Notes: generated by a model from the sequence alone, not told the origin. Shown: positions 10,648-22,132, numbered from the stretch's first letter. The stretch is 64,000 bases of DNA from Mytilus galloprovincialis (GCF_965363235.1 NC_134851.1:29132847-29196846), one strand, 5' to 3'. Numbers and translations: made by a program.

Positions 10648-11601
10648 AAGTTTGGTATTGCATCATATATTTGATGATTAATTGTGACCTTGGTGAACTT
10701 TGAAATTGTCCCAATTCTTTTTCTATAATGTTGCCCTTTATCTGTAGATCAGTTACCATTTAACAGATTTGAGATATCTATTGTCGTTTTAGAGATAATG
10801 CAGTTTGCAATTTTGCGAGCGGCGGCATGTATTTCTGAATCAACAACAGCTTACCACTTAAAATGTTTAAGAAATTGAAGAGGTTAGCATAGTTATATGT
10901 TTGACCAAATACCAAAAACATTCCTTTTAAAAAAAAACACCAAAAAATCAATTTGAAATTTTCAAGTTTTGCATTGACTTTGTAAGTTTCATAACTTCTA
11001 TTTATATAGTTGATATTGCATCATTATTTGCACTTTGTCAAATGGAGTCATCTGATATATCAAATTGAAGGTCTTAATAAACTCTACTTAAAAATGAAAA
11101 TTTTAAACCTTTTTTTCATCCCAGGGGGACGGGTTGGGTCATTTAGTGTAAAACATTCAAATTTCTCAGATGGTAAGGTTGTCGCATATCAAATGAAAGA
11201 ACATAAAGCGTACATTTCAAATTTCAAATTGACGTCTCCCAAAAATGGGTTGGATGGGGTCATTAAGTGCAAAAAATAAATGTTCTTTTAAGGTAGGGTT
11301 GTTGTATATCAAATGAAAGGTCATGATGTGTACATTTGAAATATCAAATTCCCGACCTCCAAAAATTAGTTGGATAGGGTAATTAAGTGCAAAAATCAAA
11401 CTTTCTAGAACATGGTGTTGTCGCATATCAAATGAAAGCTCATCTACTCTGTTCCATATATTATAATTTCGATCTTAAAAATGTAGGCGGATGAGGTCAT
11501 TAAGTGTAAAAAGCGAAAAGTTTCAGAAGGTCTACTTGTCGTTTATCAAACGAAAGGTCGTACAAAGTACAATAAGAAAACATCACTTTTACAGGAAAGA
11601 C

Positions 11602-11875
11602 TAGTTGCAATCAATTTTTCTGTTATCATCTTTATGTCAACATCATGTACATATGCATTTCTATTACTCGCATGTTTTGTGATTATTGTCGTTTTACGAT
11701 CACATTGTTAATTAGGGTAACGCACATCCACATGACACTCACTTTTTTAATTGTTGATGACAGCATCTTATTAACAAATCGTGAGCTCTAAGCATAATTC
11801 ATGAGAAATAAAACGCACCCACAGCTTTTGTTCTAAAAGCCGATTCAACTGAATAGTAGTTTATATGGAACCCGC
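11602..11875. other. AT-rich spacer between array and GPCR remnant
   Basis: No gene or repeat was recognised. It begins exactly where array unit 3 breaks off. Confidence 0.5.
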
Positions 11876-11885
11876 TATATATAAA
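11876..11885 (+). promoter_or_regulatory. Possible TATA box upstream of the GPCR exon
   Basis: The string tatatataaa lies 36-45 bp before the ATG at 11,921. In DNA this AT-rich it could be chance. Confidence 0.3.
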
Positions 11886-12732
11886 TGATCGTAACGCTTT
11901 ATTTTTGAGAGGAGAACAAAATGACAGAAGCAGGGAAGAACTCCTTGCGTCTTGTTTATTTTATAATAAAGGATTTTTTTGTGGTTTATAAATATGTCAC
12001 ATTTCCGTGTGCTATTTTAGCATTAATGTCGATTATTGTATTCCTCGTAATCCGATGTAAAGTTGAACGTTCTGTTCGTACTGGAGATACACTTAAGTAC
12101 GCTTTATGTGTTCTAGATTTGATTGTGTCGATCTGTTCCGTACCAACTTTAATCAAATAGTTCTTCGTAGATGATGATATTGAATATTTGGACCATGTTT
12201 CCTGTATTATGTTGGTAGGTTATTCTGTCGTCCACGATTTCGCGTTTTCGTTAAAGACACTTGAATTAACCCTTATGGCATTTAAACGGTTCATCCTTGT
12301 ATCATTTCCATTAGCTGCGAAGAAATTGCTTCAAAAGAGAGTATGCACGGTGGGTATGGTTGTCCTGCTGCGAGAGAACGTACTGTGCTGGTGATTCGGT
12401 CCTGACGGGTGCTGGTGATCAATGAAAAAATGTAAATAAAGACGAAAATGATGATTTTTGACGTTTTCACTCATAAAAAATGGAAGAAAACAGTTGAGAT
12501 TTTTCAATTTCGTTTCTTATGGGTTCATATATAAACCATTAAAAAATTGACCCTCTAAACTGTTTCAGTAAGCGTAACACAAAAATGCTCATTTTCAGAA
12601 AATCTCGAACTGAAAAGATAAAACAAAAATGCTCATAGAGTCCGCTTTCTATACCGCAATCCACACGACAAAACAATTTTGTGAAAAAACATTGCAATTT
12701 CTTAAAATTTAGCATTTTCTCAATTTATGCAT

Positions 12733-12796
12733 GTCCTGATACTGTGCTGGTGGGTCCTGTCATTGTGCTGGTGGGTCCTGATACGGTGCTGGTGAT
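12733..12796 (+). repeat. Subterminal 'gtgctggtgggtcctg' array, left arm
   Basis: Three consecutive variants of gtgctggtgggtcctgat lie here, and two more lie inside the terminal inverted repeat. The right arm carries the same motif inverted at 15,409-15,475 and 15,610-15,670. Clustered subterminal motifs of this kind are often transposase binding sites in foldback elements. Confidence 0.75.
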
Positions 12797-14164
12797 TTTG
12801 GATAAGAAGTTGGTCATATTTGAAACAAATGTTACACAATCAATAAAATTGGGCAGATAATTGTTGCCAACAGGATCTATGACTCCTATTTTAGCTCTTG
12901 TGCATCCATTTGGCTGTTTAATATGTGTTTTCAAATGATCTTAACTTGTATTACATAATAACATAAAAGGGCAACATCTTTCGTCCAATATCAGATAACA
13001 ATATATAGTATCTAAAATAAGTTAAAAATTCCACAATACTATATAATTCATTTTATGTGTCAATTTGTTCGAAAAAAGTCGAAAAGAAGAGAGTTTAAGT
13101 TAATGTCATGATTATCTGTCGCTTTCTAGATTCATGCTTAGCATTTATTTCAGATGACATGGACTCCTCACCCTGATGACCCTGCTGCCTTTCATAACTT
13201 CATCCGTATACATATATTAATAGATAAACGAAAGGCTGCAACTGGTATTTTTGTATTTAAAATGATTCGTTGTAACGAGAATATTTGTGGTGAATGGAAA
13301 CTGTAAGGGTCAAAATCTTAAATTGCTTATAAATGTTGCTGGACCTAGTTTCGTTATCTGATCCGAATTTTCTGAAATATGCAAGGTAGATAGACATTTT
13401 GATTTGTTTACTCGGTAATGAACCCTTGTGTTGATCCCATGGTAAACATAACAAAAATCTCTGTACAAAGGTCTGTGAATTTTCTACAAAAATAGTGATT
13501 TTATTTTCACTAAATTCTCTTTTTTCTACTAAATACAATAATGAACTATAATAAATAATAATGCTTTGCAAGAAGTTTCCCCTTGATATATGCACATTTC
13601 GTAATTGACATTGTCATAAACCGTACACGAAAAGATAAAATATTGATATAAGTACTTAATTTGCATCTTTGAACCCCCACCCCGGCTTGTTTTTTAGGAG
13701 CCTGGGGTGTCTAAAAATGGTCGATTACAGACAGCTGAGTACGCATTTTACTTTCCAGGCGTGTTTATGTTTTTTAAATATAAATTAAGGCTACATTTTA
13801 ATATAATAACTCTATGAATTCACAATATAAAAAAATGCAGAAAAAAAATGAATGAAGTGAAATATCTTAGTAAGGAGTCATAACTACAGAGATGGTGTGT
13901 TTGACACACAAAACTTAAAAGCTTAGTGATATTACCAATATTAAAATAAAAGTGTATTTTAGTTGGGTATTTTTTCCATTTACTCATTTTCAATTATAAT
14001 CAAGGCACATTTGATTTTTATTCATGAAAAATATTTAAATATAGAAAAGTAGGACACATTGTTCACTTCCTCCCCCGTAATTCTTTATCAAAAATATTTA
14101 TTTTGAAATGAAAAAGCTAAGAAATCTTAGGTTTTTTAGTGTTTTCTAGGTTATCTCGTCTTCA

Positions 14165-14722
14165 TTCGGGCAGAATGGACGTCGAACGTACATCCAACGG
14201 ACGAGTACCGGATAAAACAGACACGGCTATGGAAGCGTAACGGATAAAACGGATGAACAAAATAATCTGAAAATTAAAGGCAATAAACCATGAGAAATTT
14301 CAATTGGCATTTGTCTATTTTACATCCGGTAGTCATCCGTTTTATCCGTTATCCTTCCGTTAATATCCGTTTTACATCCGTTTTATCCGTTAGGCGTCCG
14401 GTAGACATCCGTTGGTGAATTGGTCTACCGGATCTCCAACGGATGCATAACGGATACGTAACGGGTACAAAACGGACGAGTACCGTACAAAACGGATGCC
14501 TAACGGACGTTCAACGGACATTTTATCCGTTGGACGTCCGTTCAAAGTTTGAACATGTTCAAAATTTTCCACCGGACAGAACGGACGTCAACGGATAAAA
14601 CGGACGCTTAACGGACATGCAACGGATATGGACGGACGCCTAACGGATAAGAACGGACGTCCAACGGACATGAACGGATTGAGAAAAAGTTATCCGTTAG
14701 GCGTCCGTTCGAGCTATCCGGT
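14165..14722. repeat. Bidirectional ~10-bp minisatellite of 'aacggataaa/aacggacgtc'
   Basis: The hexamer AACGGA or its complement TCCGTT occurs about 29 times by eye in 560 bp, spaced by roughly 10 bp. Blocks alternate in orientation: plus, minus (about 14,325-14,410), plus, minus, plus, minus. The whole can fold on itself extensively. It may be a nested foldback element or an expanded internal array of the host element. No ORF. Confidence 0.8.
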
Positions 14723-14827
14723 AAGGTGTGACCAAGGCTAATATAAGATACATTTTTCTTTTACAATCCACCTTTAAAATTTTACGGGAAACTATTCCAA
14801 GCTTTCACTGTAACCTCGCTCTAACTT

Positions 14828-14870
14828 ATCCCCCTCCCTCCCCCACCCTCCCCCCCCCAAAAAAAAAAAC
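14828..14870 (+). repeat. C-rich/A-rich low-complexity tract
   Basis: A cc(t/c)-rich stretch runs directly into a poly(A) run. Confidence 0.8.
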
Positions 14871-15408
14871 ACCAAACAAACAAGCCCGCAATACTATTGT
14901 CATTCTTATAGTCAACACTCAATTATTCACAAACAAATGTGTTTTAAGCTGCTAAAGACATGATTCAAACGCTCAGAAAGTCCTTTGTTCTATATTTATG
15001 CAAAACCTTTCACATTTTTATTTTATGGGTTATTGTTGAAGGTCGTACGATGACGTATGGTTGTTAACACATACTTCCTTTGGTTTCTTATGGAAATTTG
15101 TCCATTGACAACAAACATACCACATCATCTACATTATATTAAGTATTGTATAAATTACAACGTATTTTGGTGATCTTGCAAAATGATCGTAATCCCGAAT
15201 CGTAAACATTAACAGGCCAATAAATAAGATTACAGTTAATTTCATTTTTTTTTTTTAAATAGGGGTATTTTTTCTCTCATAATAACAGTAAACAGATTCA
15301 CAACAATGTCAATTTTTAAGAAAGCAGACAACAGCTAATTAGTCAACAACAGTACAGCATCAATGCTCTTGAATATATGCCACTTTTAACTAAAATATAA
15401 AAGCACAG

Positions 15409-15670
15409 AACCAGGACATAGGAGCACAGAACCAGGACCGTTTTTCTTATCACCAGCACAGCGTCAGGACAATTCCATTTAACGAACTTGCACGACTTTT
15501 GCAATATAATATTGTTGTAATATACTTTGCACGGTACTTATGACACATCAGAGAAAAATTAAGCAACAAAACAGTCGTTTTATTGCCGTTCTGATACAAT
15601 GTAAACAAACCCACCAGCACAGAATCAGGACCCACCAGCACCCGTCAGGACCAAATCACCAGCACAGTAC
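15409..15670 (-). repeat. Subterminal motif array, right arm (inverted)
   Basis: Variants of 'caccagcacagaatcagga' and 'agcacagaaccagga' occur in two clusters. They are the reverse complement of the left-arm motif, which confirms the symmetric build of the element. Confidence 0.75.
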
Positions 15671-15803
15671 GTTCTCTCGCAGGACAACCATACCCACCGT
15701 GGTATGGATGCCTTTCATAGTATTACTGTTTTTAGTGCTCGTGGGTGCAATGACAATTAATTTACTTTCTTTTAAGATAAATTTCATATATTTCCATTCG
15801 TAA

Positions 15804-16364
15804 ACAGATCACAGCAAACATGTACAAACATGTGTGTTACAGGAATGGATAGATTTACCTATTTCTAGAGAATTGCTGTCCATTGTTGGGAGACCAGTGA
15901 TGCATTTAATTACAAATGTATGTATTGTGCAATGGTGGTCGTTGACGTATGCTTGGTCGTGAAAATGCGACATGATTCGTTGGAAAAGAGAAAATAGTTC
16001 GGACACCGCATGCGCAGACATCACTAAGAATAATTTTTTTTTTTATACATTTCCTACGTTCTGTTTCTATTATGACTATATCATACACAATATTAGTATT
16101 GCCTGGTGCATGCATTGATATATATACTTCGTGAGTATTAACAGACCAGGCTTAAACAGTAATGAATTAAAACGATTTGACTTTTTTAAATCGCTTGATA
16201 TCTGTTTACAACAATCAATAAACTTTTTATATTCATCATTATTTTTGATATACAACTTTAGTCTAAACTCATTCAGAAAATCAACAAAACAGATAGTTTA
16301 TTGTAAATGAGATCAGTAAAGAATTCTTTTAGATGTCTGTTTAGTTCATGCATCAATGTAAATA
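15804..16364. other. No recognisable gene
   Basis: No further receptor exon could be identified downstream of the GPCR fragment. Confidence 0.45.
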
Positions 16365-16535
16365 TAACGGACTTTGATGAGACTGTCGAACAAAATACCT
16401 GTACCAAGTCAGGAATATGACAGTTGTTGTCCATTTGTTTTTTATGTGTTTTGTCATTTGATTTTCAAATGTGATTAGGGACTTTCTAATTTGATTTTCC
16501 TCTGAGTTCAGTATTTTTGTGATTTTACTTTTTAG
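16365..16535 (+). repeat. Mussel dispersed repeat ('ctgtaccaagtcaggaat' family), copy 1
   Basis: It shares 'tacctgtaccaagtcaggaat', 'gacagttgttgtcc' and the following '(t)gatgtgttttgtcatttg' blocks with 19,745-19,930. It is non-coding. Confidence 0.7.
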
Positions 16536-16639
16536 AAGAGGTTCACGTTTTCAAATGTCATGAAGACCTTGCACATTCTTAAATACGTAGTGTATTGGAT
16601 ATGTTTGTCGTTGTATGTAACGTTTGAATATATAGAAAG

Positions 16640-16800
16640 ACAGATATCTGTATTCCTTCATTATTATTATGTTAGTAAATATGTCGTAAATTAAGGTAAC
16701 TAACTTATAAAGATATACCTGTATTCCATCATTATTATTATGTTAGTAGTACAAATGTATTTGTCGTTAATTAAAGTAATAGACTTACAAAGATATATCT
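16640..16800 (+). repeat. Short tandem duplication, ~85-bp unit
   Basis: 'tctgtattccttcattatta' with the following 'tgttagta...gtcgt(t)aattaa...taac' is repeated about 87 bp later with small indels. Confidence 0.75.
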
Positions 16801-16827
16801 TGCTCAATCTGCATGGAAAATACACCA

Positions 16828-16905
16828 AATATAAAAAGAAGATGTGGTATGATTGCCAATGAAACATAAGTAGACAGCTCTCTCACAAGCAAAAAAACCC
16901 TTACT
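16828..16905 (-). repeat. Fragment of the 'gatgtggtatgattgcc' mussel repeat
   Basis: It begins aaaaagaagatgtggtatg and continues with gattgccaatgaaac. A second fragment with the same start lies at 16,988-17,060. Confidence 0.75.
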
Positions 16906-16987
16906 ATAAAAATATAAATACATACGCTGCAGGCACGGGGACACATTCTACCGAATCCACACAGCACGAGAAACAAACCCTACATTA

Positions 16988-17060
16988 AATATAAAAAAGA
17001 AGATGTGGTATGATTGCTAATGAGACAAAGACTATATAAAATACCAGATAAACATCCGCC
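16988..17060 (-). repeat. Second fragment of the same mussel repeat
   Basis: It begins aaaaaagaagatgtggtatg and continues gattgctaatgagac, then diverges. Confidence 0.7.
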
Positions 17061-17103
17061 CGTTCTTCATTCATCGCATTATAGATCTAGTAAAATAATA
17101 CTA

Positions 17104-17277
17104 CAGTGAAACCAGGCTATATCGAATCCAGCATAAACCGAAAACCTGTATAAACCAAACATTTTCTTAAGCACCGTCATACCAAATTGTATGTGTGAAT
17201 CTGATAAAACCGAACATCGTACAAAACCGAACATAATTTAAAATCCCGAACAGGTTCGGTTTAAACAGGTTTAACTG
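17104..17277. mobile_element. 174-bp MITE of Tc1/mariner-pogo type
   Basis: The ends are inverted (cagtgaaacc and ggtttaactg, 9 of 10 matching), with TA on both sides (17,102-17,103 and 17,278-17,279). The inside has repeated 'aaaccgaa' blocks. The TA duplication and the CAGT...AAACC start fit pogo/Tigger-like elements. The assignment rests on ends only. Confidence 0.7.
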
Positions 17278-17863
17278 TATTTGCCATTGGAAATTAAGGG
17301 TTTGATGGTATTTTTTAGTACTAGGTGCTTGGCTCTGTTTTGACCAGAATTGCATTTACATGTAGTTGAAATCAAAAAGATAAATGCAGGTATCTTTATT
17401 CGTTAAGCTATACCAATGTTTAAAGTACAATTAGTAAAACATTCCCATATTAAAATTGTACAATCCTTCATTTGTAACCAGTATTGCATTAAATCATGTA
17501 TTGTTCAATGTTGCTATACAATTCAAGTTTTGTCTAACTTGTACACAATTCCGACATTTCCAATTAGATTGTCCATGTGTGAGTTCAAAGGATATATACG
17601 TGTAAAACAGCTCTTAAGAAGATAGAATACCCTAATTACCTTATATAATTACATGGTATAATAACTTTAAATTTGAACCCGGTATGTTTTTTCTTTCGAA
17701 CATTTTGAGTATAAGACTTACCTGCCACAATTGGAATGTACAAATGTATTTAAACGAAGCAAAATAAGCGTACATACGACCTACTAAACCTCGAACGCAA
17801 TCTAAATATATGTATAGCATCCAGAAATTAGACGTAGTTACTCTATCCGAATAGATTAATACT

Positions 17864-18049
17864 GTGAGATCGTTGAGACAAATCAGAATTAAGAAACTGA
17901 ATGGGTCTATCAATACCTATGCTAAGTCAATCTTTAAAGACCCAAATGCTTCAAAACACTTGTCCTACCTCCATGACAAATATGGTGTTGTCCCCACATA
18001 CATGTATAAAGCCCCAGCCAACATCGTCTTTGTGTGTAAAACTCATTAG
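17864..18049 (+). pseudogene. Reverse-transcriptase-like fragment (possibly Penelope-like)
   Basis: A short frame includes KHLSYLHDKYGVVPTYMYKA and NIVFVCKTH. In retroelement proteins that I recall from bivalves, the block reads close to 'HDKYVVVPADKAPNNIVFVCK'. Only about 45 matching residues are present and no catalytic motif is included, so the family is uncertain. Confidence 0.4.
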
Positions 18050-18111
18050 CTGGTGAATATTAAATCATTGATAATTTATTCTTAGATGTATGATTAGGTT
18101 TTTTAAGTAAT

Positions 18112-18275
18112 AAAAAAACGATGTGGTTGTTGTATGATTGCCAAGGCGACTACTCTTCAAGTGAACACATGTCACAAGAACTTTCAGCTGTAAGTCACTG
18201 TGCAGCTGTCTTCATCAATGCGTAAAGCCCATACCTCATATTAGGCTTTAAAGGCCCGGAATAACAAATGGGAGT
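18112..18275 (-). repeat. Diverged copy of the 'gatgtggtatgattgcc' mussel repeat
   Basis: It starts gatgtggttgttgtatgattgcc and continues with 'gcgtaaagcccatacctcat' and 'aaaggcccggaataacaaat', in the family order. Confidence 0.65.
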
Positions 18276-18713
18276 AATTCAATCGCGAACAAGGATACTC
18301 GAAGTTTGATTTCCTCTACTTCAGTATTGTGTACATGTCTCTGGTTCCTAAAACTGGCCATTAAAAATACCTCTGTAGTCAATAGCATCTTTATTTTACA
18401 GTGTTTACAATGTACAAATCTGAGTTGACTTTTGGTTTTTTAACAAAGTTGATTTCAATCACAAAAATACGCAAAAACAATACAAATTGAGCGTATGATT
18501 TTTTATATACTCCAATCACTAAAATACTATGAGTAACGTATCTGTTGTTTTGAAATTGCAAGATAAAGATCATTAAACAAATATCTATTTCGTAAATTAT
18601 GATCGACAGACATGTTTAGTTGAAGTTGAAATTTTGATATTTTAAATGTCAAAATTTATACATAGAAAGAAAAGTTCGTTGGTAGTTATATTCCCGTTAC
18701 TATATGTTTCTTA

Positions 18714-19050
18714 TACTCTCTTGTATGTTATGTTTTTGTACATGTCAGTAATCATTTGACCTACTTCTTCTTTTGAAGATACATTTCTATACGAGTTGAT
18801 TTGAGAGCCATCAACTTCAAGGAAGTTACATAGCAAATGGTAACACTTGGTTTTGGTGATTCTGATATCACCTTTTTCCATGATATATGTTTGTAAAAAT
18901 GGTGCCGAGTTGACGAAAGCTTTTGTATGAATCACTTGCCAACCCAAATAGTTGTTGAAACTGCGTTATAGGAAAATGGTCATTTGTTATCTTCCGAGAT
19001 GCAGTACAACGCTTATTAAAGTATGGTGTCCGCCGCCATGACCATGGCTG
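18714..19050 (-). pseudogene. Unrecognised coding-like remnant
   Basis: On the minus strand a frame runs through KAFVNSAPFLQTYIMEKGDI and NFLEVDGSQINSYRNVSSKE, ending ITYKRV. Just upstream, open sequence in another frame follows an acceptor-like ctctttcag. The composition looks protein-coding, but the pieces are in different frames and I do not recognise the product. It may be a decayed exon or chance. Confidence 0.25.
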
Positions 19051-19258
19051 AAAGAGAAAATAACAAACAAAAGTATGGACAACACAGTATAGAAAACTAA
19101 AAATGAGTAACACGAACCCCACAGATAGCTTGGGATGCTCTCAAGATCCTAAAGATTTATATGATAATCAAATAAAGCTGAAAGTCTCGCCTTCTTTGCT
19201 TACCATTGATTTATGTTAAAAGTCTACCAGGTGCTACTAAATATATTACATAATCTAA

Positions 19259-19345
19259 CATTATTATAGATTTATAAATGAGGTCAAGGCCAAATAAATC
19301 ATGTCAGACATACATATACAAAATTACCAAATATAGTTGACATGT
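19259..19345 (+). repeat. Fragment of the 'gaggtcaaggtca' family (see 55 kb)
   Basis: 'aaatgaggtcaaggccaaat' followed by 'accaaatatagttgacatgt' matches the order of blocks at 55,180-55,265. Confidence 0.6.
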
Positions 19346-19744
19346 TGCTTATGGTCATTAAAAACAGACGTAAACACAAAAAAAAACTATTATTGAACAA
19401 TCAATCATGAAAAATACTAAACTACGCAGGAAATTTAAAAAGGAAAGTTCCTAATCAAATGATAAAATCAAAAGCTCAAACAAAAAAATAACAAATGTCA
19501 TATTCCTATTAGAACAGGCATTTTCTTACGGTTAAGTTCAAGTGATATCTGCAGACATGTTCACCATACAATTATTCCAAATACCAAATATCTTTTTTGT
19601 AAGCAATGAACGTGGTTGTTGAATTTGATACACGCTATTTTGTGCTGTTTTTTTAATATTTTTTTTCTGATTAAGATTGTGACACGGCGATTACAGTACT
19701 GCTGTACCCCTATTTTGACAATTTTACCTATTAGGTCTGTTATG

Positions 19745-19930
19745 CTCACGCATCGTTGTAAATATGATTGAATTTGAGGCGACTGTCATACAAGTGAGAG
19801 GTTTAGCGCTATAAAACCAGGTTCAATCCATCATTTTCTACATTTAAAAATACCTGTACCAAGTCAGGAATAGGACAATTGTTGTCCGTTCGTTTGATGT
19901 GTTTTATCATTTGATTTTGTCATTTAATTA
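19745..19930 (+). repeat. Mussel dispersed repeat ('ctgtaccaagtcaggaat' family), copy 2
   Basis: It is longer than the 16.4-kb copy, with a leading block 'gaggcgactgtcatacaagt' and 'aaaaccaggttcaatcc'. Confidence 0.7.
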
Positions 19931-19984
19931 CTTTGCAAAACCATGAACAATGGTCTTATGAATGATGGAAACTTCTTAAAATAA

Positions 19985-20090
19985 GGTATTTGCATACAGG
20001 TTATAAAGCATCTAGATCTTTTACATTCTGAAATATGATGCTTTATATAAACAGTATACCCCACCGCAGCCGCCGTCGTATAGTAATACC
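19985..20090 (+). repeat. End fragment of the 'gaggtcaaggtca' family
   Basis: 'aaagcatctagatcttttac' followed by a 'gccgccgtcg' block parallels 'aaagcatccaggtcttccac' and 'aacgccgct' at 55,408-55,470. Confidence 0.5.
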
Positions 20091-22132
20091 AAAGTCTTGC
20101 TTACTGCATTTTTAGTTACAGGTTAATTTCCTATTTTTTACAACTTCTAACAAGGGTACCAAATTTTTAATTAACGATAGTTTTTTCATGCATGTTCATG
20201 GTATAAATATGGCATTAAGGTATATTTGTTGCATTGGAAATTTAATATGAAAAGTTTAAAATACGGGATAGACTAAACTGATCAAAAACATTATTTTACT
20301 CCATTGGAGCATAACTTTTGCAAAATCAAGGGGCGACTCTGGCTTTAAATATAATAAAATCGCAGATTTTAGTTTTATACGAGTATATGATTTTATAGTT
20401 TTTCTTTTGCATGTTTTTTATGTCAAGATATGTGGACCATATCTATTATTTGTGTCTCTCTCACAAGGTAAAAATCTAAAAATCGCATAATTTACTGGAA
20501 ATGTATGTGATTTTTTTTTTTAAACTTGTATGTAAAAGGATTTTTTTTCTTTCAACATTAACAAACACTTGTGTGTAAAATTCTACAAATATATAAACTT
20601 TGTATCAAAAACTAAATTTAAGGTTGAATGGACTATCGTTTTTTGACATAAGACATGAGATTTTGTAGGTGTGACTATTTTACAGTTTCATCCAATCAAT
20701 TCTTTTAGATATTGAGTTGTTCTGTCTTGTTAGGCAACGTGGCGGAAGGGATAAATAACTCTAGTAAGGCTCTTAACTTTTGAACTAAATGTTGAAAATA
20801 GAAGGAATAGACAACCTCAAATAGTGTCTATCAAATAAAAAAAGGATAAAACAAAGAAAAAAAAAACAGAATTTTTCGAAGTTAGATATATAAATAAATT
20901 AAATATAAAAGAAAAAATTAAAAAAAATACATTGATAAATAAATAAATTAATTAATTAAAACAATAAAAAAAATATAATGTAAGTCGTCAAAACTATTCT
21001 AGCGATTTTTTCTAAATATTTTTTAACACATGGCAAATTGTACGAGAATTTTTATCTAATTCAAACTATGTATCCGTCTTTGAAAGCGTATATGACTTAA
21101 AGAGATCAATACATGTTAGTTTTTTTTACTGTATAGTTTTTTACGGTAATTTGTGTATTTTTAGGATGTGAAACTGAATTCTGACACATGTAAGTACATT
21201 CATTGATAATGATTGTTTTTAGTGGCACTTAAAATGTAATGCAGTATAATTATCTTTGATTTCTTTACAAAAAGTATTTCACGCAAAATAGATCATAGAC
21301 ATTTTACATTTGTTGTCATAACAACGAGAAATTGAATTACATTACAATCAATACATTAACTGTTGATACACTTGAGACAAATATATGTATATGAAATGCC
21401 TAGAAAGAAAATTCGTATGCAATTCCATACGTTGCACTGACCGTTAAACCAGTTATAGATAAAAACCAAACCATAGTATTGTAACGTGTAACCGGCGGAT
21501 GTATTTTAATATGTTTACCCCGCGTGTTCGGACCAGTTTCCTTGGAGTTGAAGAGCAATCCAAAACTTCAAAAGTCAAAAAGTTTACGCTATACTACAAA
21601 ATATAAAACAATTGCGCACTAGAAACAAATGCAACAGCCTTGTCATGATAGCACTAAGGCATGGTACATCAGTGTACACTCACTGCAATAGTGAGAGATT
21701 TAATGATCCTGTCAGCAGGTTTCAAATACTTCACTTAGTTTGAGTTTGACTAACCCTGCAGCTTGCTTTTAGACTATTCAATTTCGTTACTTTCTGATCT
21801 GTTCTAAATATCAATTATCTTAGTCACAAATGACAACTTTTGTTTACGCTACCCACTATTTATACTAGGAAGGCGGACCTCGAAGAGAGCACCTAACAAC
21901 ATATAGGAACCAGGGATACAGTTAATGATATTTTCTACGATAAGAAGATAAAATGAGTAAATTCCGAGAAAAATCAGAGAAGGTATAACTGTAAAACAAC
22001 ATTATAATATTCATTACCCTTAAGTTCGTAACAGTATGACATGTGGTTATATAAGAGCCTTCACCACGCTTTACATCTAGTTCATAATGCCATACAATAT
22101 TTATAACATACTATTTTATTACATAGTGTATA
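20091..22132. other. AT-rich DNA without recognisable gene
   Basis: Long A/T runs lie around 20.5-21.0 kb. I found no coding or RNA feature I could defend. Confidence 0.5.

Larger units (their letters stand above)
6654..11601. repeat. Higher-order tandem array, ~2-kb units with 120-bp monomers
   Basis: The landmark 'caagtttggtattgcatcat' recurs at 6,761, 8,654 and 10,647. That defines units of 1,893 bp, 1,993 bp and a truncated 955 bp that stops at 11,601. Inside each unit are 120-bp monomers, each with 'ggtcattaagtgcaaaa' followed about 40-50 bp later by 'tatcaaatgaaaggtc'. A leading part-monomer lies at 6,654-6,760. The first unit has one fewer monomer than the second. Open frames of up to about 200 codons arise here, but they are repeat translations with no domain. 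Confidence 0.88.
12346..15701. mobile_element. Non-autonomous foldback element with Transib/RAG-type ends
   Basis: The outer ends are inverted repeats of 72 and 69 bp (12,346-12,417 and 15,633-15,701). They differ by one 3-nt indel and one substitution, and both start CACGGTGGGTATGG. The 5-bp direct repeat GTATG flanks the element at 12,341-12,345 and 15,702-15,706. Removing the insert and one GTATG rejoins a GPCR reading frame exactly. A CAC(A/G)GTG-like start and 5-bp duplications are known for Transib, the superfamily ancestral to RAG1. No transposase ORF is present, so it would need one in trans. Subterminal 17-mers and an internal minisatellite are listed separately. Confidence 0.75.
11921..15803 (+). 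pseudogene. Rhodopsin-like GPCR fragment, in-frame TAG, split by a transposon
   Basis: One frame runs from ATG 11,921 to 12,345, is interrupted by the element at 12,346-15,701, and resumes at 15,707 in the same frame up to about 15,803. Visible features are those of a class A receptor: TM1 (about residues 25-46); TM2 with the LxxxD pattern (CVLDLIVS); a TM3 that starts with a cysteine and ends FKRFILVSFPL, matching the DRY...PL region; and TM4 with its tryptophan (VWMPFIVLL), which is restored only when the insert and one GTATG copy are removed. TAG at 12,158-12,160 stops the frame between TM2 and TM3. TM5-7 are not seen nearby. Ligand and subfamily are unknown. It was probably already dead, or is a lineage-specific loss. 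Confidence 0.65.

Noticed and set aside
6654-11601. CRISPR array
   Set aside because: The repeats are long tandem monomers without unique spacers, and the window is clearly eukaryotic.
13257-13595. 112-aa minus-strand frame inside the Transib-like element
   Set aside because: No transposase motif and unremarkable composition. The element looks non-autonomous.
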